Assembly (NCBI RefSeq): GCF_002335745.1 | Contig: NZ_NIST01000001.1 | Coordinates: 1,770,039 to 1,834,038, forward strand | DNA: 64,000 nucleotides | Source: Evansella halocellulosilytica | Lineage (GTDB): Bacteria > Bacillota > Bacilli > Bacillales > Salisediminibacteriaceae | Reading direction: 5' to 3' | Part shown: positions 20,142 to 29,578 of the stretch, piece after piece | Layout of the letters: every line of letters begins with the position of its first letter | How positions within the stretch are numbered: the first letter of the stretch is position 1 | The notes under the pieces: generated by a model | Seen by the model: the letters and a program-made list of their open reading frames with translations, nothing else | Databases searched by the model: none | Told to the model about the DNA's origin: nothing | Program-made: the position numbers and the translations under genes

Positions 20142-21274
20142 ATCAAGCTCAGCAGCAATCTGCATATCAAATAGGCAATTTTGAAATGTGTGTTAGCTTG
20201 ATTGCGATGATTTTAGGGACAGGAATTATAGTCCTTCCTCGAGGATTAGCGGCTGAGATGGATACAACAGACGGATGGATTTCTTTAATTATTAGTAATT
20301 TAATCATTATTTTTCTCATTTTTTTGATTGTCCGCTTACAGAAACAATATCCTGGGAGAACGATCATTCAATATTTAGCTGAAGGGAAAGTAGGCAAATG
20401 GATTAGTAAATTACTGGCGTTATCTTTTGTTCTTTACTTTGCATGTATAACAGCATATTTGTGCCGGTTTTTAACGATTGTCCTGAACATATACTTGCTA
20501 CCAGAAACACCAAATGAAGTTCTCATGCTGCTGCTGCTCCTTTTATCAACGTACGGTGCTTCAAAAGGGGTTCAAGGGATCGTTCATCTTAATTTAATGT
20601 TTACACCCTTTGTTATCTTTGGGGCATTAGGAATTCTCGTATTTGAAATTCCAAATATAGATATTAATTATTTTAGACCTGTTCTTGCAGAAGGGATTAA
20701 ACCGGTAGCTCTCGGTTTAAAAGAAACGACGTTTGCTTTTCTAGGCATAGAAATCTTATTTTTTTTTATGGCGTATATGAAGGCTTCTGAATTGCGTCCT
20801 GTTCCATTCATGGTTACCAATACATTTATAACGTTCCTTTATTTAATCATTCTTTTGATGACGTACGGAATTTTTGATTTAAACATGACGAAACAGGTTA
20901 CCTTCCCATTAATTGAATTAGTTAAAGAGGTCAACATACCAGGGGAGTTTTTCGAGAGGGCAGAACCGTTTTTTGTGACGATATGGCTTATGACGATGTT
21001 TAATACATTTTCACTTAGTCAGATGTTAAGTACGAGACTATTAAAGAGGGAATTTTTGTTAAAAGTAAAAAAGATGTGGGTATCTTCATTTTTCGTATTC
21101 ATCGTATTTATTTTGGCCTTTTTGCCGAAATCAATCGTGGAATTAGGGGTTCTTAGTGATTTGATTTCATATATGGGGGTCTTAAATATTACATTCTCAT
21201 TACTATTCGGATACATAACGGTCTGGTTTAGAAGGAGAAAAAGTCGAATGAACAGAAAGGAGGTACAAGGGTGA
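20138..21274 (+). CDS. spore germination receptor B subunit (GerXB/GerKB type)
   Basis: A 378-residue integral membrane protein with ten or eleven helices, of the endospore germination permease family within the amino acid/polyamine/organocation superfamily. The N-terminal FEMCVSLIAMILGTGIIVLPRGLA is the family's opening helix and broken-helix motif. The B subunit is the probable germinant-binding component in the spore inner membrane. GTG start within the GTGA overlap of the preceding stop. The C subunit start overlaps its stop by four bases. Confidence 0.92.
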   Translation: MNQAQQQSAYQIGNFEMCVSLIAMILGTGIIVLPRGLAAEMDTTDGWISLIISNLIIIFLIFLIVRLQKQYPGRTIIQYLAEGKVGKWISKLLALSFVLYFACITAYLCRFLTIVLNIYLLPETPNEVLMLLLLLLSTYGASKGVQGIVHLNLMFTPFVIFGALGILVFEIPNIDINYFRPVLAEGIKPVALGLKETTFAFLGIEILFFFMAYMKASELRPVPFMVTNTFITFLYLIILLMTYGIFDLNMTKQVTFPLIELVKEVNIPGEFFERAEPFFVTIWLMTMFNTFSLSQMLSTRLLKREFLLKVKKMWVSSFFVFIVFILAFLPKSIVELGVLSDLISYMGVLNITFSLLFGYITVWFRRRKSRMNRKEVQG

Positions 21275-22425
21275 ACAAACTTGCTAGCGTATTCATCATC
21301 CTTTTTATATTCATTCAGACAGGGTGTTGGGACCAAAGAGAGATCGATGAACTTGGCTTTGTAATTGCTGTTGCGATTGACCCGACAGAAAATGGAAATG
21401 AAAACGAATTTACGACGACGTATCAATTTGCCGTTCCAGGCGCAATTGAAGAGGAAGGTGGGAATGGTGTAAGTAGCGAGAGCGCATTTTTTAATAAAGG
21501 AACTTCCAATACGACAAACCTTAAAGCAGCAAGAAATATGGCAAAACGAAGAAGCAGAATGGTGTTCTTTGAACATTTAAAAGTCATTATTATTAATGAA
21601 GATATAGCTAAGAATCCTGAATTTGAACACTTATTAGATTTCTATGTTCGTAATCATGAAATGCGCCGTAGCATCTATGTCTTGATCTCTAAAGGCTCAG
21701 CAAGGGACATCCTTGAAGGTAAACGCCCGTTAGCAGACATGCCAGCGATGTCCATAGATTTGATTCGAGAAAAAAACACAGATTTTACGTTTACGATGAT
21801 TGAGCCGCGAGAGATCGGTGATATTGCATCGTTAATGATTGGAGGTCATAGTTTTTTAATGACACGAATTACGAGTAATGGAGGTGAACTTAAAATTGGT
21901 GGGGCTGCAATATTTAAAGGGGAAACAAATGAGTTAATTGGCTGGCTCGATGAAATGGAAGTCACGGGTTATAACTGGGTGATTGGCGAAACACATCATG
22001 GTGTCATGGAGGTTCCCTTCCAAGATGATGAGCTCATCGTTTTTGAAGCAGATGGAGTCCATTCTGATTTTGACTATGACCTTAAAAATAATCAGTTTCA
22101 TATTGACATTCGAACTGAGGGGGTATTAGGAGAATCATGGATTCATCATATGGGGGAACTGGATGAAGAGATGATTAAGGAGATAGAAGCAGCAATTGGA
22201 GCGGAAATCGAAAAACGAGCTAATAATATAATTGAAAAAATGCAGACAGAATATTATGTAGATGTTTTTGAGTTATGGGAGGAAGTTCGTATTCATCATT
22301 ACAAGTACTGGAAGGGAGTGGAAGGGAATTGGGATGGTGAAGATGGAGAGTTTGCTAAAGCGAACTTTACAGTTCATGCTGATGTCGAAATTCGGGATCA
22401 CATGTTAATTGAAAGCATGGAATAA
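21271..22425 (+). CDS. spore germination receptor C subunit, lipoprotein (GerXC type)
   Basis: A 384-residue lipoprotein. The signal peptide ends at the lipobox QTGC, giving lipidated Cys19, followed by the family hallmark WDQREIDELGFV. The rest forms the three GerC domains. SRMVFFEHLKVIIINEDIAK (about residues 92-111) and the C-terminal domain starting near GIGAEIEKRANNIIEK are recognisable. It acts on the outer face of the spore inner membrane with A and B. GTG start overlaps the B stop by four bases. A 31-base gap separates it from the A gene. Confidence 0.92.
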   Translation: MNKLASVFIILFIFIQTGCWDQREIDELGFVIAVAIDPTENGNENEFTTTYQFAVPGAIEEEGGNGVSSESAFFNKGTSNTTNLKAARNMAKRRSRMVFFEHLKVIIINEDIAKNPEFEHLLDFYVRNHEMRRSIYVLISKGSARDILEGKRPLADMPAMSIDLIREKNTDFTFTMIEPREIGDIASLMIGGHSFLMTRITSNGGELKIGGAAIFKGETNELIGWLDEMEVTGYNWVIGETHHGVMEVPFQDDELIVFEADGVHSDFDYDLKNNQFHIDIRTEGVLGESWIHHMGELDEEMIKEIEAAIGAEIEKRANNIIEKMQTEYYVDVFELWEEVRIHHYKYWKGVEGNWDGEDGEFAKANFTVHADVEIRDHMLIESME

Positions 22426-22456
22426 ATCCGAGGATTCTGTTAGGTGGTGGTAATGG

Positions 22457-23986
22457 ATGTTGTCGAAGCTATTTAAAAAGCTGATGAAAGACGAAGTAAG
22501 ACAAGATAATGAATACGAAATGACGCTCTCTTCGGATTTAAAGACGACTATAGAGTCACTACAGAAAATCATTGGTGAAAGCAGTGACATCGTTCAGTAT
22601 GACTTTATAATTGGTAAATCTATTCCTGCTGCTCTTTTTTATATCGATGGGTTAACGAACTCAGATGCGTTAGAAGAATATGTCTTAAAACCTTTACAAC
22701 ATTTTTTTTCACATGATATAGATAGTATTCAAGGACAAACTTTCGTAAATAAATTACTCCAAGAAGTGAGCCATTTTACTGAACTTGAGATTCATGAAAC
22801 GTTCGACGAAGCTGTGCTTCCGTTTATGTCCGGTGATGCTTTGCTAGTCGTTCAAGGTATCGACCAAATTATTATTGTAGGAACACGTCAATTTAATGAA
22901 CGAGGAATTGAAGAACCGGAAAGTGAAATTGTCGTACGCGGACCGCGGGACGGATTTAACGAAACATTGCAAACAAATGTCATCCTTATTCGACGAAGAA
23001 TTCGCGATCCAAATTTAACCGTTCAATTTGGACAATTAGGACGACGATCAAAAACAGATTTTGCCTTGATTTATATGAAAGGAATTGCAGAAGAAAAGCT
23101 AGTGGAAGAAGTGAGGTACCGGCTTGCATGTATTAATATTGATCATGTCCCAGAATCAGGTACAGTTGAACAATTAATTGAAGACAATGTCATTTCACCG
23201 TTTCCGCAAATTTTACAGACTGAACGCCCAGATAAAAGTGCGTCAGCATTACAAAACGGACAAGTCATCATTCTCGTTGATGGAACGCCTTTTTCACTCA
23301 TTACGCCCATTACATTTGAACAATTATTTAAATCATCAGAAGATTATTATGACCGGTGGCAAATTGGCACACTCATTCGCATTCTTCGTTATATAGGAGC
23401 GTTTATTGCGTTGTTTTTACCTGCTATATATATATCGATGGTGTCTTATCACCAAGGAATGATTCCGACGACAATGGCCTTATCGATAGCAGCAGGTAGA
23501 GAAGGGGTTCCTTTTCCTTCATATATTGAAGCATTATTAATGGAATTTACGTTAGAGATGTTGCGAGAAGCCGGGATTCGACTTCCACGCCCAGTCGGGT
23601 CGACAATCGGGATTGTCGGTGGACTCGTTATCGGTGATGCAGCAGTCAGGGCAGGAATCGTAAATCCTATAATGGTAATCGTTGTCGGCTTAACGGCAAT
23701 TGCCTCATTTACGATTCCTGCATACAATGTCAGTATCGCAATTCGAATGTTAAGGTTCCTTCTTATGCTTTTTGCAGCGCTTTTTGGCCTTTTTGGAGTC
23801 ATCGTCGGTTACATTATGATTAATATCCATCTCGTCGGTTTAAGAAGCTTTGGGAGGTATTATACATCACCATTTGCACCATATCGGATATTCGACTTGA
23901 TTGATACAATCATTCGGCTTCCGCTGTCAGTAAATCAATTGAGAAATGATGCTTCAAGGTCCCAGGATGCAAAAAAACAAAGTTAA
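22457..23986 (+). CDS. spore germination receptor A subunit (GerXA type)
   Basis: 509 residues. A large soluble N-terminal domain (residues 1-~300) contains FIIGKSIPAALFYIDGLT and VVRGPRDGFNETLQTNVILIRRRI, the A-subunit signature. Four to five membrane helices follow (from ~residue 300; PAIYISMVSYHQGMIPTTMA). Recent family work describes A subunits as forming oligomeric nutrient-gated ion channels. The gene order small-B-C-A differs from the A-B-C order of gerA in B. subtilis. All four genes are close or overlapping, so they are one operon. Confidence 0.93.
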   Translation: MLSKLFKKLMKDEVRQDNEYEMTLSSDLKTTIESLQKIIGESSDIVQYDFIIGKSIPAALFYIDGLTNSDALEEYVLKPLQHFFSHDIDSIQGQTFVNKLLQEVSHFTELEIHETFDEAVLPFMSGDALLVVQGIDQIIIVGTRQFNERGIEEPESEIVVRGPRDGFNETLQTNVILIRRRIRDPNLTVQFGQLGRRSKTDFALIYMKGIAEEKLVEEVRYRLACINIDHVPESGTVEQLIEDNVISPFPQILQTERPDKSASALQNGQVIILVDGTPFSLITPITFEQLFKSSEDYYDRWQIGTLIRILRYIGAFIALFLPAIYISMVSYHQGMIPTTMALSIAAGREGVPFPSYIEALLMEFTLEMLREAGIRLPRPVGSTIGIVGGLVIGDAAVRAGIVNPIMVIVVGLTAIASFTIPAYNVSIAIRMLRFLLMLFAALFGLFGVIVGYIMINIHLVGLRSFGRYYTSPFAPYRIFDLIDTIIRLPLSVNQLRNDASRSQDAKKQS

Positions 23987-24043
23987 AAGAGGCGTTGCTG
24001 AGAATGGCTGCCTTTGTCGACAGCCTTAATGCTTTTCTTAAAG

Positions 24044-24427
24044 GTTAAGAAAGTATAAAATATCAATCTCTCGATTGTCGTCTAGCTTCAGCGAAGAGCG
24101 TTACATCACGAGCTTCCACACGGATGTATGTGACTTCGGCGTTCCCGCAGGACGCGGGGGTTTTAGCCGAAGTTCTGATCTAACGAGTTGTCTCGACGGA
24201 CAGGACGTCCTAATGCCGGGCATGCCACAGAACGTGGCGTATTGCCCGGTTGACGGATACACTCCAAAGCAATTTTAGTAGAGGAAGAGACAAGCTTTCG
24301 ACATTCCTTTATCTCACTCGGCCCAGTCCGACAAACACGGACGTTCTAGTGTCGGGCATGCCACAGGACGTGGCGTTTTGTCCGATCAGTTTTCTTCGTC
24401 GATAACCAAAGGCGCTTGCGCTTTTCT
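24044..24427 (+). repeat. interspersed repeat R1, copy 1 (with internal duplication)
   Basis: This non-coding stretch fills the gap between the ger operon and the glycosyltransferase. It begins GTTAAGAAAGTATAAAATAT and matches the copy at 32659-32922 closely over about 210 bases. It holds a two-part hairpin at 24216-24249: outer stem CCGGGCA/TGCCCGG, inner stem GCCAC/GTGGC. A second, diverged version of this hairpin module follows at 24352-24385 with TCGGGCA/TGTCCGA. The end GGCGCTTGCGCTTTTC is shared with R3. Reading frames inside it are not credible genes. Confidence 0.8.
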
Positions 24428-24429
24428 TA

Positions 24430-25575
24430 TTATGCAGTAATAAGTTTTTTCTTTTCTTTTGATATTTGTGTATAACTTGAAAGCAGCCTGCTAAAAATAT
24501 CATCCCATGATTGATCTTTTGCAAATTTTTGAGCTTTTGAAGCCATTTCTGCGCGAAGCAGACGACTCTCTATTAATGATTGTACGGCAGCTTTAAACGA
24601 TTCAGTTTTCCCTGGTTCACATAAATAACCGTTTTGTTCATGAGTAATTAATTGTTGAACCCCTCCTGCTCTTGCGCCTACTACAGGCAATCCTGATGCC
24701 ATTGCCTCCAAAACGACGTTTCCGAATGTTTCTGTTGCGGACGGGAAGAGGAATATATCACTTGACGCATAAATATTTGCGAGTTCTTCTCCTTCGATAA
24801 AACCGGTGAATGTAACGTTATCTGATGTTGATTCAGAAAGTGTTTTCAATAATGGACCGTCTCCGACGACAAGAAAGTGCGTATTGTTTTTTACTTGTTT
24901 AGGCAACGAGTGAAATGTTTCAAGGGCAAGGTTTATTTCTTTTTCAGGAGAGATTCTGCCAACGTAAAGTAAAATATGCTTTTCCCGTATACGGTATTTT
25001 TCTCGAATAGCCGTTGTTCGTTTAACTGGAGAAAAGAAAGTATGATCGACACCGCGCCCCCATATATCAATGTTGTCATGAATAGAGTGTTTGAGCAGTT
25101 TTTCTTTCGTTTCCAATGATGGGACATATACTTTTTCACAAGGACGATGAAACCATGTCATATATCGCCATATCCATTTTTCTAAAAACTGAAGGTTATA
25201 GTAATGAAGGTAGTCGTCAAAGTGTGTATGATAAGATGCAACGATCGGGATGCCATGTTTTTTGGCATAATGAAGACCGTATAGTCCGAGGTTAAACGGT
25301 GTAGCAATATGAATGAATGTTGGGTTGAATTTCTCTAACGTTAGTTTAATTTGAGCTGGATTTGGAATTGCGAGTCTGCATTCACGGTAAAGTAAAAATG
25401 GAAGACTCGTAAAGCGTTGAACTTGTGCTACGGTTGGAACTTGAGTACTGCTTTCCGGCGCAAAAACTTGAAAATCAACTTGATTTTCTTTTAAGTAACC
25501 TGTCAGTCTGTTTAATGTCCTTGCAACCCCATTTATTTCCGGAGCATACGTATCTGTAAAGATGGCAATTCTCAT
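24430..25575 (-). CDS. glycosyltransferase family 4 (MgtA/PimB-like)
   Basis: A 381-residue GT-B fold enzyme. The N-terminal MRIAIFTDTYAPEINGVART is typical of GT4 enzymes that glycosylate diacylglycerol or other lipids. The C-terminal half has the nucleotide-sugar site: YVGRISPEKEINLALE, GDGPLLKTL, FPSATETFGNVVLEAMASGLP (the E-x7-E type motif). Cytoplasmic face of the membrane. The start ATG 25575 is supported by GGGGGAAGGA directly upstream. Longer readings upstream lack family character. Acceptor and sugar are not determinable here. Divergent from the PAP2 phosphatase gene. Confidence 0.88.
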   Translation of the reverse strand: MRIAIFTDTYAPEINGVARTLNRLTGYLKENQVDFQVFAPESSTQVPTVAQVQRFTSLPFLLYRECRLAIPNPAQIKLTLEKFNPTFIHIATPFNLGLYGLHYAKKHGIPIVASYHTHFDDYLHYYNLQFLEKWIWRYMTWFHRPCEKVYVPSLETKEKLLKHSIHDNIDIWGRGVDHTFFSPVKRTTAIREKYRIREKHILLYVGRISPEKEINLALETFHSLPKQVKNNTHFLVVGDGPLLKTLSESTSDNVTFTGFIEGEELANIYASSDIFLFPSATETFGNVVLEAMASGLPVVGARAGGVQQLITHEQNGYLCEPGKTESFKAAVQSLIESRLLRAEMASKAQKFAKDQSWDDIFSRLLSSYTQISKEKKKLITA

Positions 25576-25850
25576 TATCCTTCCCCCTCTTTCAATGCTT
25601 GTAACACTCCTTATAATTAACAAAATACCAGGTAAATATAAAGTCAACGTTAAGGAATTATATAGTTTTTTAGGTGAAACTTTATAAAATTCCAACAGTA
25701 AATTTACAATGATGAACTATGATTAAATTAAGCGGAATTGTTCCAATTCTGTTTCAACATGTTACTTGTTTTTTTCGGACGATTTTCTGCATTGATGATA
25801 TGAAAGTGAGTTAGGGCAATACAATTATTTACTTTAGGAGGGGGTAAGCC

Positions 25851-26387
25851 GTGAACCGCTTCGTCACTTGGGTAACTGTGAATGATGATCGCTTTTTCCT
25901 CATGGTAAATCAGCAGATGAAATGCAAAGTGCTCGATTTTGTCTTACCGCGAATTACACACGTAGGTGGTGCTCTTTTCACCTTATCATCTTTATTCATC
26001 TTAATCGTTTTGTTTCCTAATGATGTCAGGTATTGGGCGCTGCAAGGGCTCGCATCACTTACGATCAGTCACGTCATTGTTCATATCATTAAAAAGGCAT
26101 ATTGTCGTCCTCGGCCATACGCAAAATTATCTAATGTTCATTTATGTTCAAATCCGTTGAAGGATTACTCGTTTCCCTCTGGCCATACGACGGCGATTAC
26201 TTCGATTGCGATTATTTTTTCTTACTATTTACCACTGCTGGCTTTATTCCTATTACCAATTGCCGCACTTGTAGGAATATCTAGAATGTATCTTGGTCTT
26301 CACTATCCGACTGATTGTATAATTGGAGCAATGCTTGGAGTTGTAAGTTCGATATTCGTTGTGCTGGCAACGAATGCCTTCTTTTAA
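25851..26387 (+). CDS. PAP2 family phosphatase, probable undecaprenyl-pyrophosphatase
   Basis: A 178-residue membrane phosphatase with five or six helices. The three catalytic motifs are intact: KKAYCRPRP (KxxxxxxRP class), PSGHTT, and SRMYLGLHYPTD (SRxxxxxHxxxD). Enzymes of this size (BcrC/YodM type) recycle undecaprenyl pyrophosphate on the outer membrane face or dephosphorylate phosphatidylglycerol phosphate. GTG start with AGGAGGGGG at ideal spacing. Divergent from a lipid-type glycosyltransferase, which suggests envelope metabolism. Confidence 0.88.
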   Translation: MNRFVTWVTVNDDRFFLMVNQQMKCKVLDFVLPRITHVGGALFTLSSLFILIVLFPNDVRYWALQGLASLTISHVIVHIIKKAYCRPRPYAKLSNVHLCSNPLKDYSFPSGHTTAITSIAIIFSYYLPLLALFLLPIAALVGISRMYLGLHYPTDCIIGAMLGVVSSIFVVLATNAFF

Positions 26388-26523
26388 AAAGTCTTTAATG
26401 AGAGGAAGGCCGGACAGGTTGGGAAATTAGGGAACAAATCGTGAAATGTCCAAACAAACCTGAAAGTCACAGCTGCAAAAACAGTAAAGCTTAAATATAC
26501 AAAAACTCCGCACGTTCCTAAAA

Positions 26524-26561
26524 GCACTTGCATTGATTAATATCATGTAGGTGTTTTTTTT
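26524..26561 (+). terminator. probable terminator in the PAP2-importer gap
   Basis: A 9-bp stem with two G-U pairs (CACTTGCAT with ATGTAGGTG) is followed by eight T residues, 137 bases past the PAP2 stop. The rest of this 280-base gap holds an AT-rich stretch that probably contains the importer promoter. Confidence 0.6.
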
Positions 26562-26670
26562 CGTGGTTATAAATATATTTTTGTTGAAATCCATACAATA
26601 TAATGATAAGATTTCATAGATAAAGCCGATTAAACTACTCAGAATTATACGATATGAGGAGATGAACGAT

Positions 26671-27570
26671 TTGAAAAAATTAGTAACGATTTTATCTATA
26701 TCAACATTGATGTTACTCGGTGCGTGTGGTACAGCGGATGATGATGCAGATCAGCAAGACGACACGCAAGGGGATGCACCAGATACAGAAGAAACCGACA
26801 TAGACGAAGGTGAAGATACATCTTGGCAAGATGTCGAAGAATCAGGCACACTCGTTGTTGGTACGTCAGGAACATATGCTCCTGTTACATACCACGATGA
26901 AAATAATGAACTCACTGGTTTTGACGTAGAAATGATGCGTGAAATTGCTGACCGACTAGAATTAGACGTCGAGTTCAGTATGATGGATTTTGACGGAATT
27001 CTTCCAGCGTTAAGAAATGGTCAAATTGATATTGCTGCACATGACTTTGCGGTTACGGAAGAACGAGAAGAGATTTTTACATTCACAAATCCATATAAAT
27101 TCTCATATGGATCAGTGATTGTTCGTGCTGAGGATCTAGATGATTATGAAACTGCTCACGACTTAGAGGGTGTTCCGGTAGCACTTGGTTCTTTAACAAG
27201 TAATTATGCGGTGTTCGCAGACAATATTGGAGCTGACGGTACAGCATATGATGGCGGTGTCGATGCGATTTTACGTGATGTGTTAAATGGTAACCAAGAC
27301 GCATATTTAAATGATACTCTTGTCTTGCAGCGAACGTTGGATGAGTTTGACGATGAGCGTCTTGCAGTGGCTGATCAAGTGAAGTATCATGCAACAGAAA
27401 GTGCATATCCGATGCTGCAAGGAAACTATTCCTTAAAAGAAGCGATTGATGAAGTGATTGAAGAAATGCGAGAAGATGGTACGATTGCGGAACTATCTGA
27501 AGAATTCTTCGGTGCGGATGCTTCTCAGCCTGTTGATGAAGATGAGGTTGTCAGCTTAGAAGGAAACTAA
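26671..27570 (+). CDS. amino-acid ABC importer, substrate-binding lipoprotein
   Basis: A 299-residue family 3 solute-binding protein. The signal peptide ends at lipobox LGAC. A very acidic linker of ~35 residues (Asp/Glu-rich, positions ~21-55) then tethers the binding domain. GTSGTYAPVTYHDENNELTGFDVEMM is the family signature start (quoted in part: GTSGTYAPVTYHDE; LTGFDVEMM). Expected ligand: a polar amino acid or cystine. I favour TTG 26671, because the GAGGAG site lies 9 bases upstream. ATG 26662 sits directly on that site. The permease and ATPase genes follow after an intergenic terminator-like hairpin. Confidence 0.9.
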   Translation: MKKLVTILSISTLMLLGACGTADDDADQQDDTQGDAPDTEETDIDEGEDTSWQDVEESGTLVVGTSGTYAPVTYHDENNELTGFDVEMMREIADRLELDVEFSMMDFDGILPALRNGQIDIAAHDFAVTEEREEIFTFTNPYKFSYGSVIVRAEDLDDYETAHDLEGVPVALGSLTSNYAVFADNIGADGTAYDGGVDAILRDVLNGNQDAYLNDTLVLQRTLDEFDDERLAVADQVKYHATESAYPMLQGNYSLKEAIDEVIEEMREDGTIAELSEEFFGADASQPVDEDEVVSLEGN

Positions 27571-27583
27571 GGAAGAGGATCGG

Positions 27584-27614
27584 AGATACAAGGATTGTCC
27601 TTGTATCTTTTTTT
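27584..27614 (+). terminator. intra-operon terminator/attenuator
   Basis: A perfect 11-bp stem (AGATACAAGGA / TCCTTGTATCT) with a 3-base loop ends in seven T residues, 13 bases past the binding-protein stop. Partial readthrough would give more binding protein than permease, as is common for such importers. Confidence 0.85.
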
Positions 27615-27695
27615 CCACTTTTAAGGGTTGAAATGTAGATGATTGGGAATGGTTTAAACAAGCTGTCATTTTTCATTTTAGAAAGGAGGATCACA

Positions 27696-28394
27696 ATGAT
27701 TGAATGGTTCAGGGGCATTAATTGGGAGCACTTATACAACCCGCAATTAGCATGGGATTCATTGCCATTTTTATTGGATGCCGTGAAAATCACTCTCCTA
27801 ATTGCTTTATTAAGTATGTTTTTTGCACTTATATTAGGGTTATTTTTAGCAATGGCACGAATGTCAAAACTATGGTTTTTAAGAGTGCCTGCTCGAATAT
27901 ATATTTCTTTTATGCGAGGAACTCCGCTACTCGTGTTTCTATTTATCCTTTATTATGGTCTTCCGGAGCTGGGAATCCAATTTCGGAGCGCAATTATAGC
28001 CGGGATTGTCGGGATCAGCTTAAATTTTGCTGCTTATAATGCAGAAGTTATCCGTTCTGCGCTCATGTCTGTTCCGAGAGGTCAATGGGAATCTGCAGCA
28101 TCGTTGCAGATGGGCTACTGGCAAACGATGAGACGGATTATTATTCCACAGGCAACGAGGATCGCCCTGCCGCCAACGTTCAATATTTTTCTAGATGTCG
28201 TTAAAGGAACGTCGCTTGCTTCCGTAATTACGGTTCATGAATTGTTGTACGGAGCTCGGCTCGTCGCTGGGAGAACGTACGAGAGTATGACGATGTACAT
28301 TACAGCAGCGATCATTTATTGGGTTATTTGCATTATTATCGGACACTTCCAAGAACGACTTGAGAAACGATATAACCGTTACTTAAATAATTAA
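27696..28394 (+). CDS. polar amino-acid ABC importer permease
   Basis: A 232-residue permease of the HisM/GlnP family with five membrane helices. The N-terminal VKITLLIALLSMFFALILGL and the ISFMRGTPLLVFLFILYYGLP segment are family marks. The coupling motif (EAA loop) is AASLQMGYWQTMRRIIIPQA. ATG 27696 is preceded by AAAGGAGG. An earlier in-frame start at 27639 overlaps the attenuator tail and lacks a site. The look is close to cystine permeases (TcyB-like), but the ligand is not proven. Confidence 0.9.
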   Translation: MIEWFRGINWEHLYNPQLAWDSLPFLLDAVKITLLIALLSMFFALILGLFLAMARMSKLWFLRVPARIYISFMRGTPLLVFLFILYYGLPELGIQFRSAIIAGIVGISLNFAAYNAEVIRSALMSVPRGQWESAASLQMGYWQTMRRIIIPQATRIALPPTFNIFLDVVKGTSLASVITVHELLYGARLVAGRTYESMTMYITAAIIYWVICIIIGHFQERLEKRYNRYLNN

Positions 28395-28412
28395 TAACAG
28401 GGGGATGGATTC

Positions 28413-29153
28413 ATGATTAATGTGAAAAAACTAAAGAAATCATTTGGTACAAATACCGTCCTCGAATCGATAGATTTCAATGTAAATAAAGGCGAGGTTG
28501 TTTGTTTAATCGGTCCTTCAGGATCTGGAAAAACGACATTGCTCCGTTGTTTAAACTTATTAGAAATCCCAAACAATGGAACGATTTCGATAGGCGAAAA
28601 AACGGTTCAGTTTGACGGGAAAAAAGTAAGTAAACGGGATATTAAGGAGTTAAGAAAGTATTCAGGAATGGTCTTTCAAGGGTTTCACCTTTTTCCTCAT
28701 AAAACTGTAATTGAAAACATCATTGAAGCTCCGCTCATTATCCAAAAGAGAAATAGGAAAGACCTTATTTCTGAAGGTGAGAAGCTGCTTAATAAAGTTG
28801 GAATGATTGATCATAAAGACAAATACCCTGATTCATTGTCAGGCGGACAACAGCAGCGTGCTGCAATTGCCCGTTCTCTTATGATGAATCCAGACGTTCT
28901 CCTCTTCGATGAACCGACGTCTGCGTTAGACCCTCAATTAGTTGGTGAAGTACTTCGAGTGATCGAATCGCTTGCGAAAGAAGGGCAGACGATGGTAATC
29001 GTAACGCATGAAATGAATTTTGCCCGACGTGTTGCGGATAAAGTGTTGTTTATGGATGATGGGTATATTATTGAAAGCGGCCATGCACAAGATGTGCTGG
29101 AAAATCCAGAAAAACAACGAACGAAAGAATTTTTACAGTTACTAAGCGAATAA
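28413..29153 (+). CDS. polar amino-acid ABC importer ATP-binding protein
   Basis: A 246-residue GlnQ/TcyC-class ATPase. Walker [10 protein letters not shown] (residues ~32-40), Q-loop [16 protein letters not shown], signature [15 protein letters not shown], Walker [13 protein letters not shown] and switch His in VTHEMNFAR are all intact. ATG start with AGGGGGATGG upstream, 18 bases after the permease stop. It completes a three-gene importer with the two preceding genes. Confidence 0.94.
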   Translation: MINVKKLKKSFGTNTVLESIDFNVNKGEVVCLIGPSGSGKTTLLRCLNLLEIPNNGTISIGEKTVQFDGKKVSKRDIKELRKYSGMVFQGFHLFPHKTVIENIIEAPLIIQKRNRKDLISEGEKLLNKVGMIDHKDKYPDSLSGGQQQRAAIARSLMMNPDVLLFDEPTSALDPQLVGEVLRVIESLAKEGQTMVIVTHEMNFARRVADKVLFMDDGYIIESGHAQDVLENPEKQRTKEFLQLLSE

Positions 29154-29160
29154 CAGAAGA

Positions 29161-29550
29161 GGTATGATCGTTTCATATATAAGCGTAAAGGTATTAAAGA
29201 ATGGACGTGAAGCATATGAAAAGTATCATTCTCTCGATATGATGATCTCTGGTGGAATCAACGTCTTTCCAAAAGAGGTCGAGGAAGTCCTCATTCAACA
29301 TCCGAGTATTTCCGAAAGCGCTGTCTTAGGGGGTCTCATGAAGATTCGGGAGAGAAGTCGTGGCTTATGTTGTTATAAAAGATGTGAATGATGACATCTA
29401 AAGTGACTGTAGAACAATTTTTATCAGCAAACTGGCACATTATAAAATCATTGATCAATTGACACGCAATCTAACGGGAAAAATATTAAAGCGTCAATTA
29501 ACGACGATGATCAAGTGAAACGTGATTATGAACGGAAATTGGTAGGATAA
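29161..29550 (+). pseudogene. C-terminal remnant of an acyl-CoA synthetase (AMP-binding family)
   Basis: Residues [20 protein letters not shown] and [16 protein letters not shown] match the hinge and C-terminal lid of fatty acyl-CoA ligases. The frame is then lost. Further matching pieces appear in other frames: AHYKIIDQL and NLTGKILKRQL, the latter equivalent to the conserved end containing the catalytic lysine. At least two frameshifts and the loss of the N-terminal ~400 residues show it is dead. An intact homologue with the same hinge (MIIRGGENIYPREIEE) is encoded at 38013. Confidence 0.75.
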
Positions 29551-29578
29551 AATGATCGTAAGCTGTACACTTGAAGAA

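Noticed and set aside
24075-24524. Open frames across repeat R1 copy 1
   Set aside because: They are not kept in copy 2, have no start signals, and the conservation pattern is of stems rather than codons.
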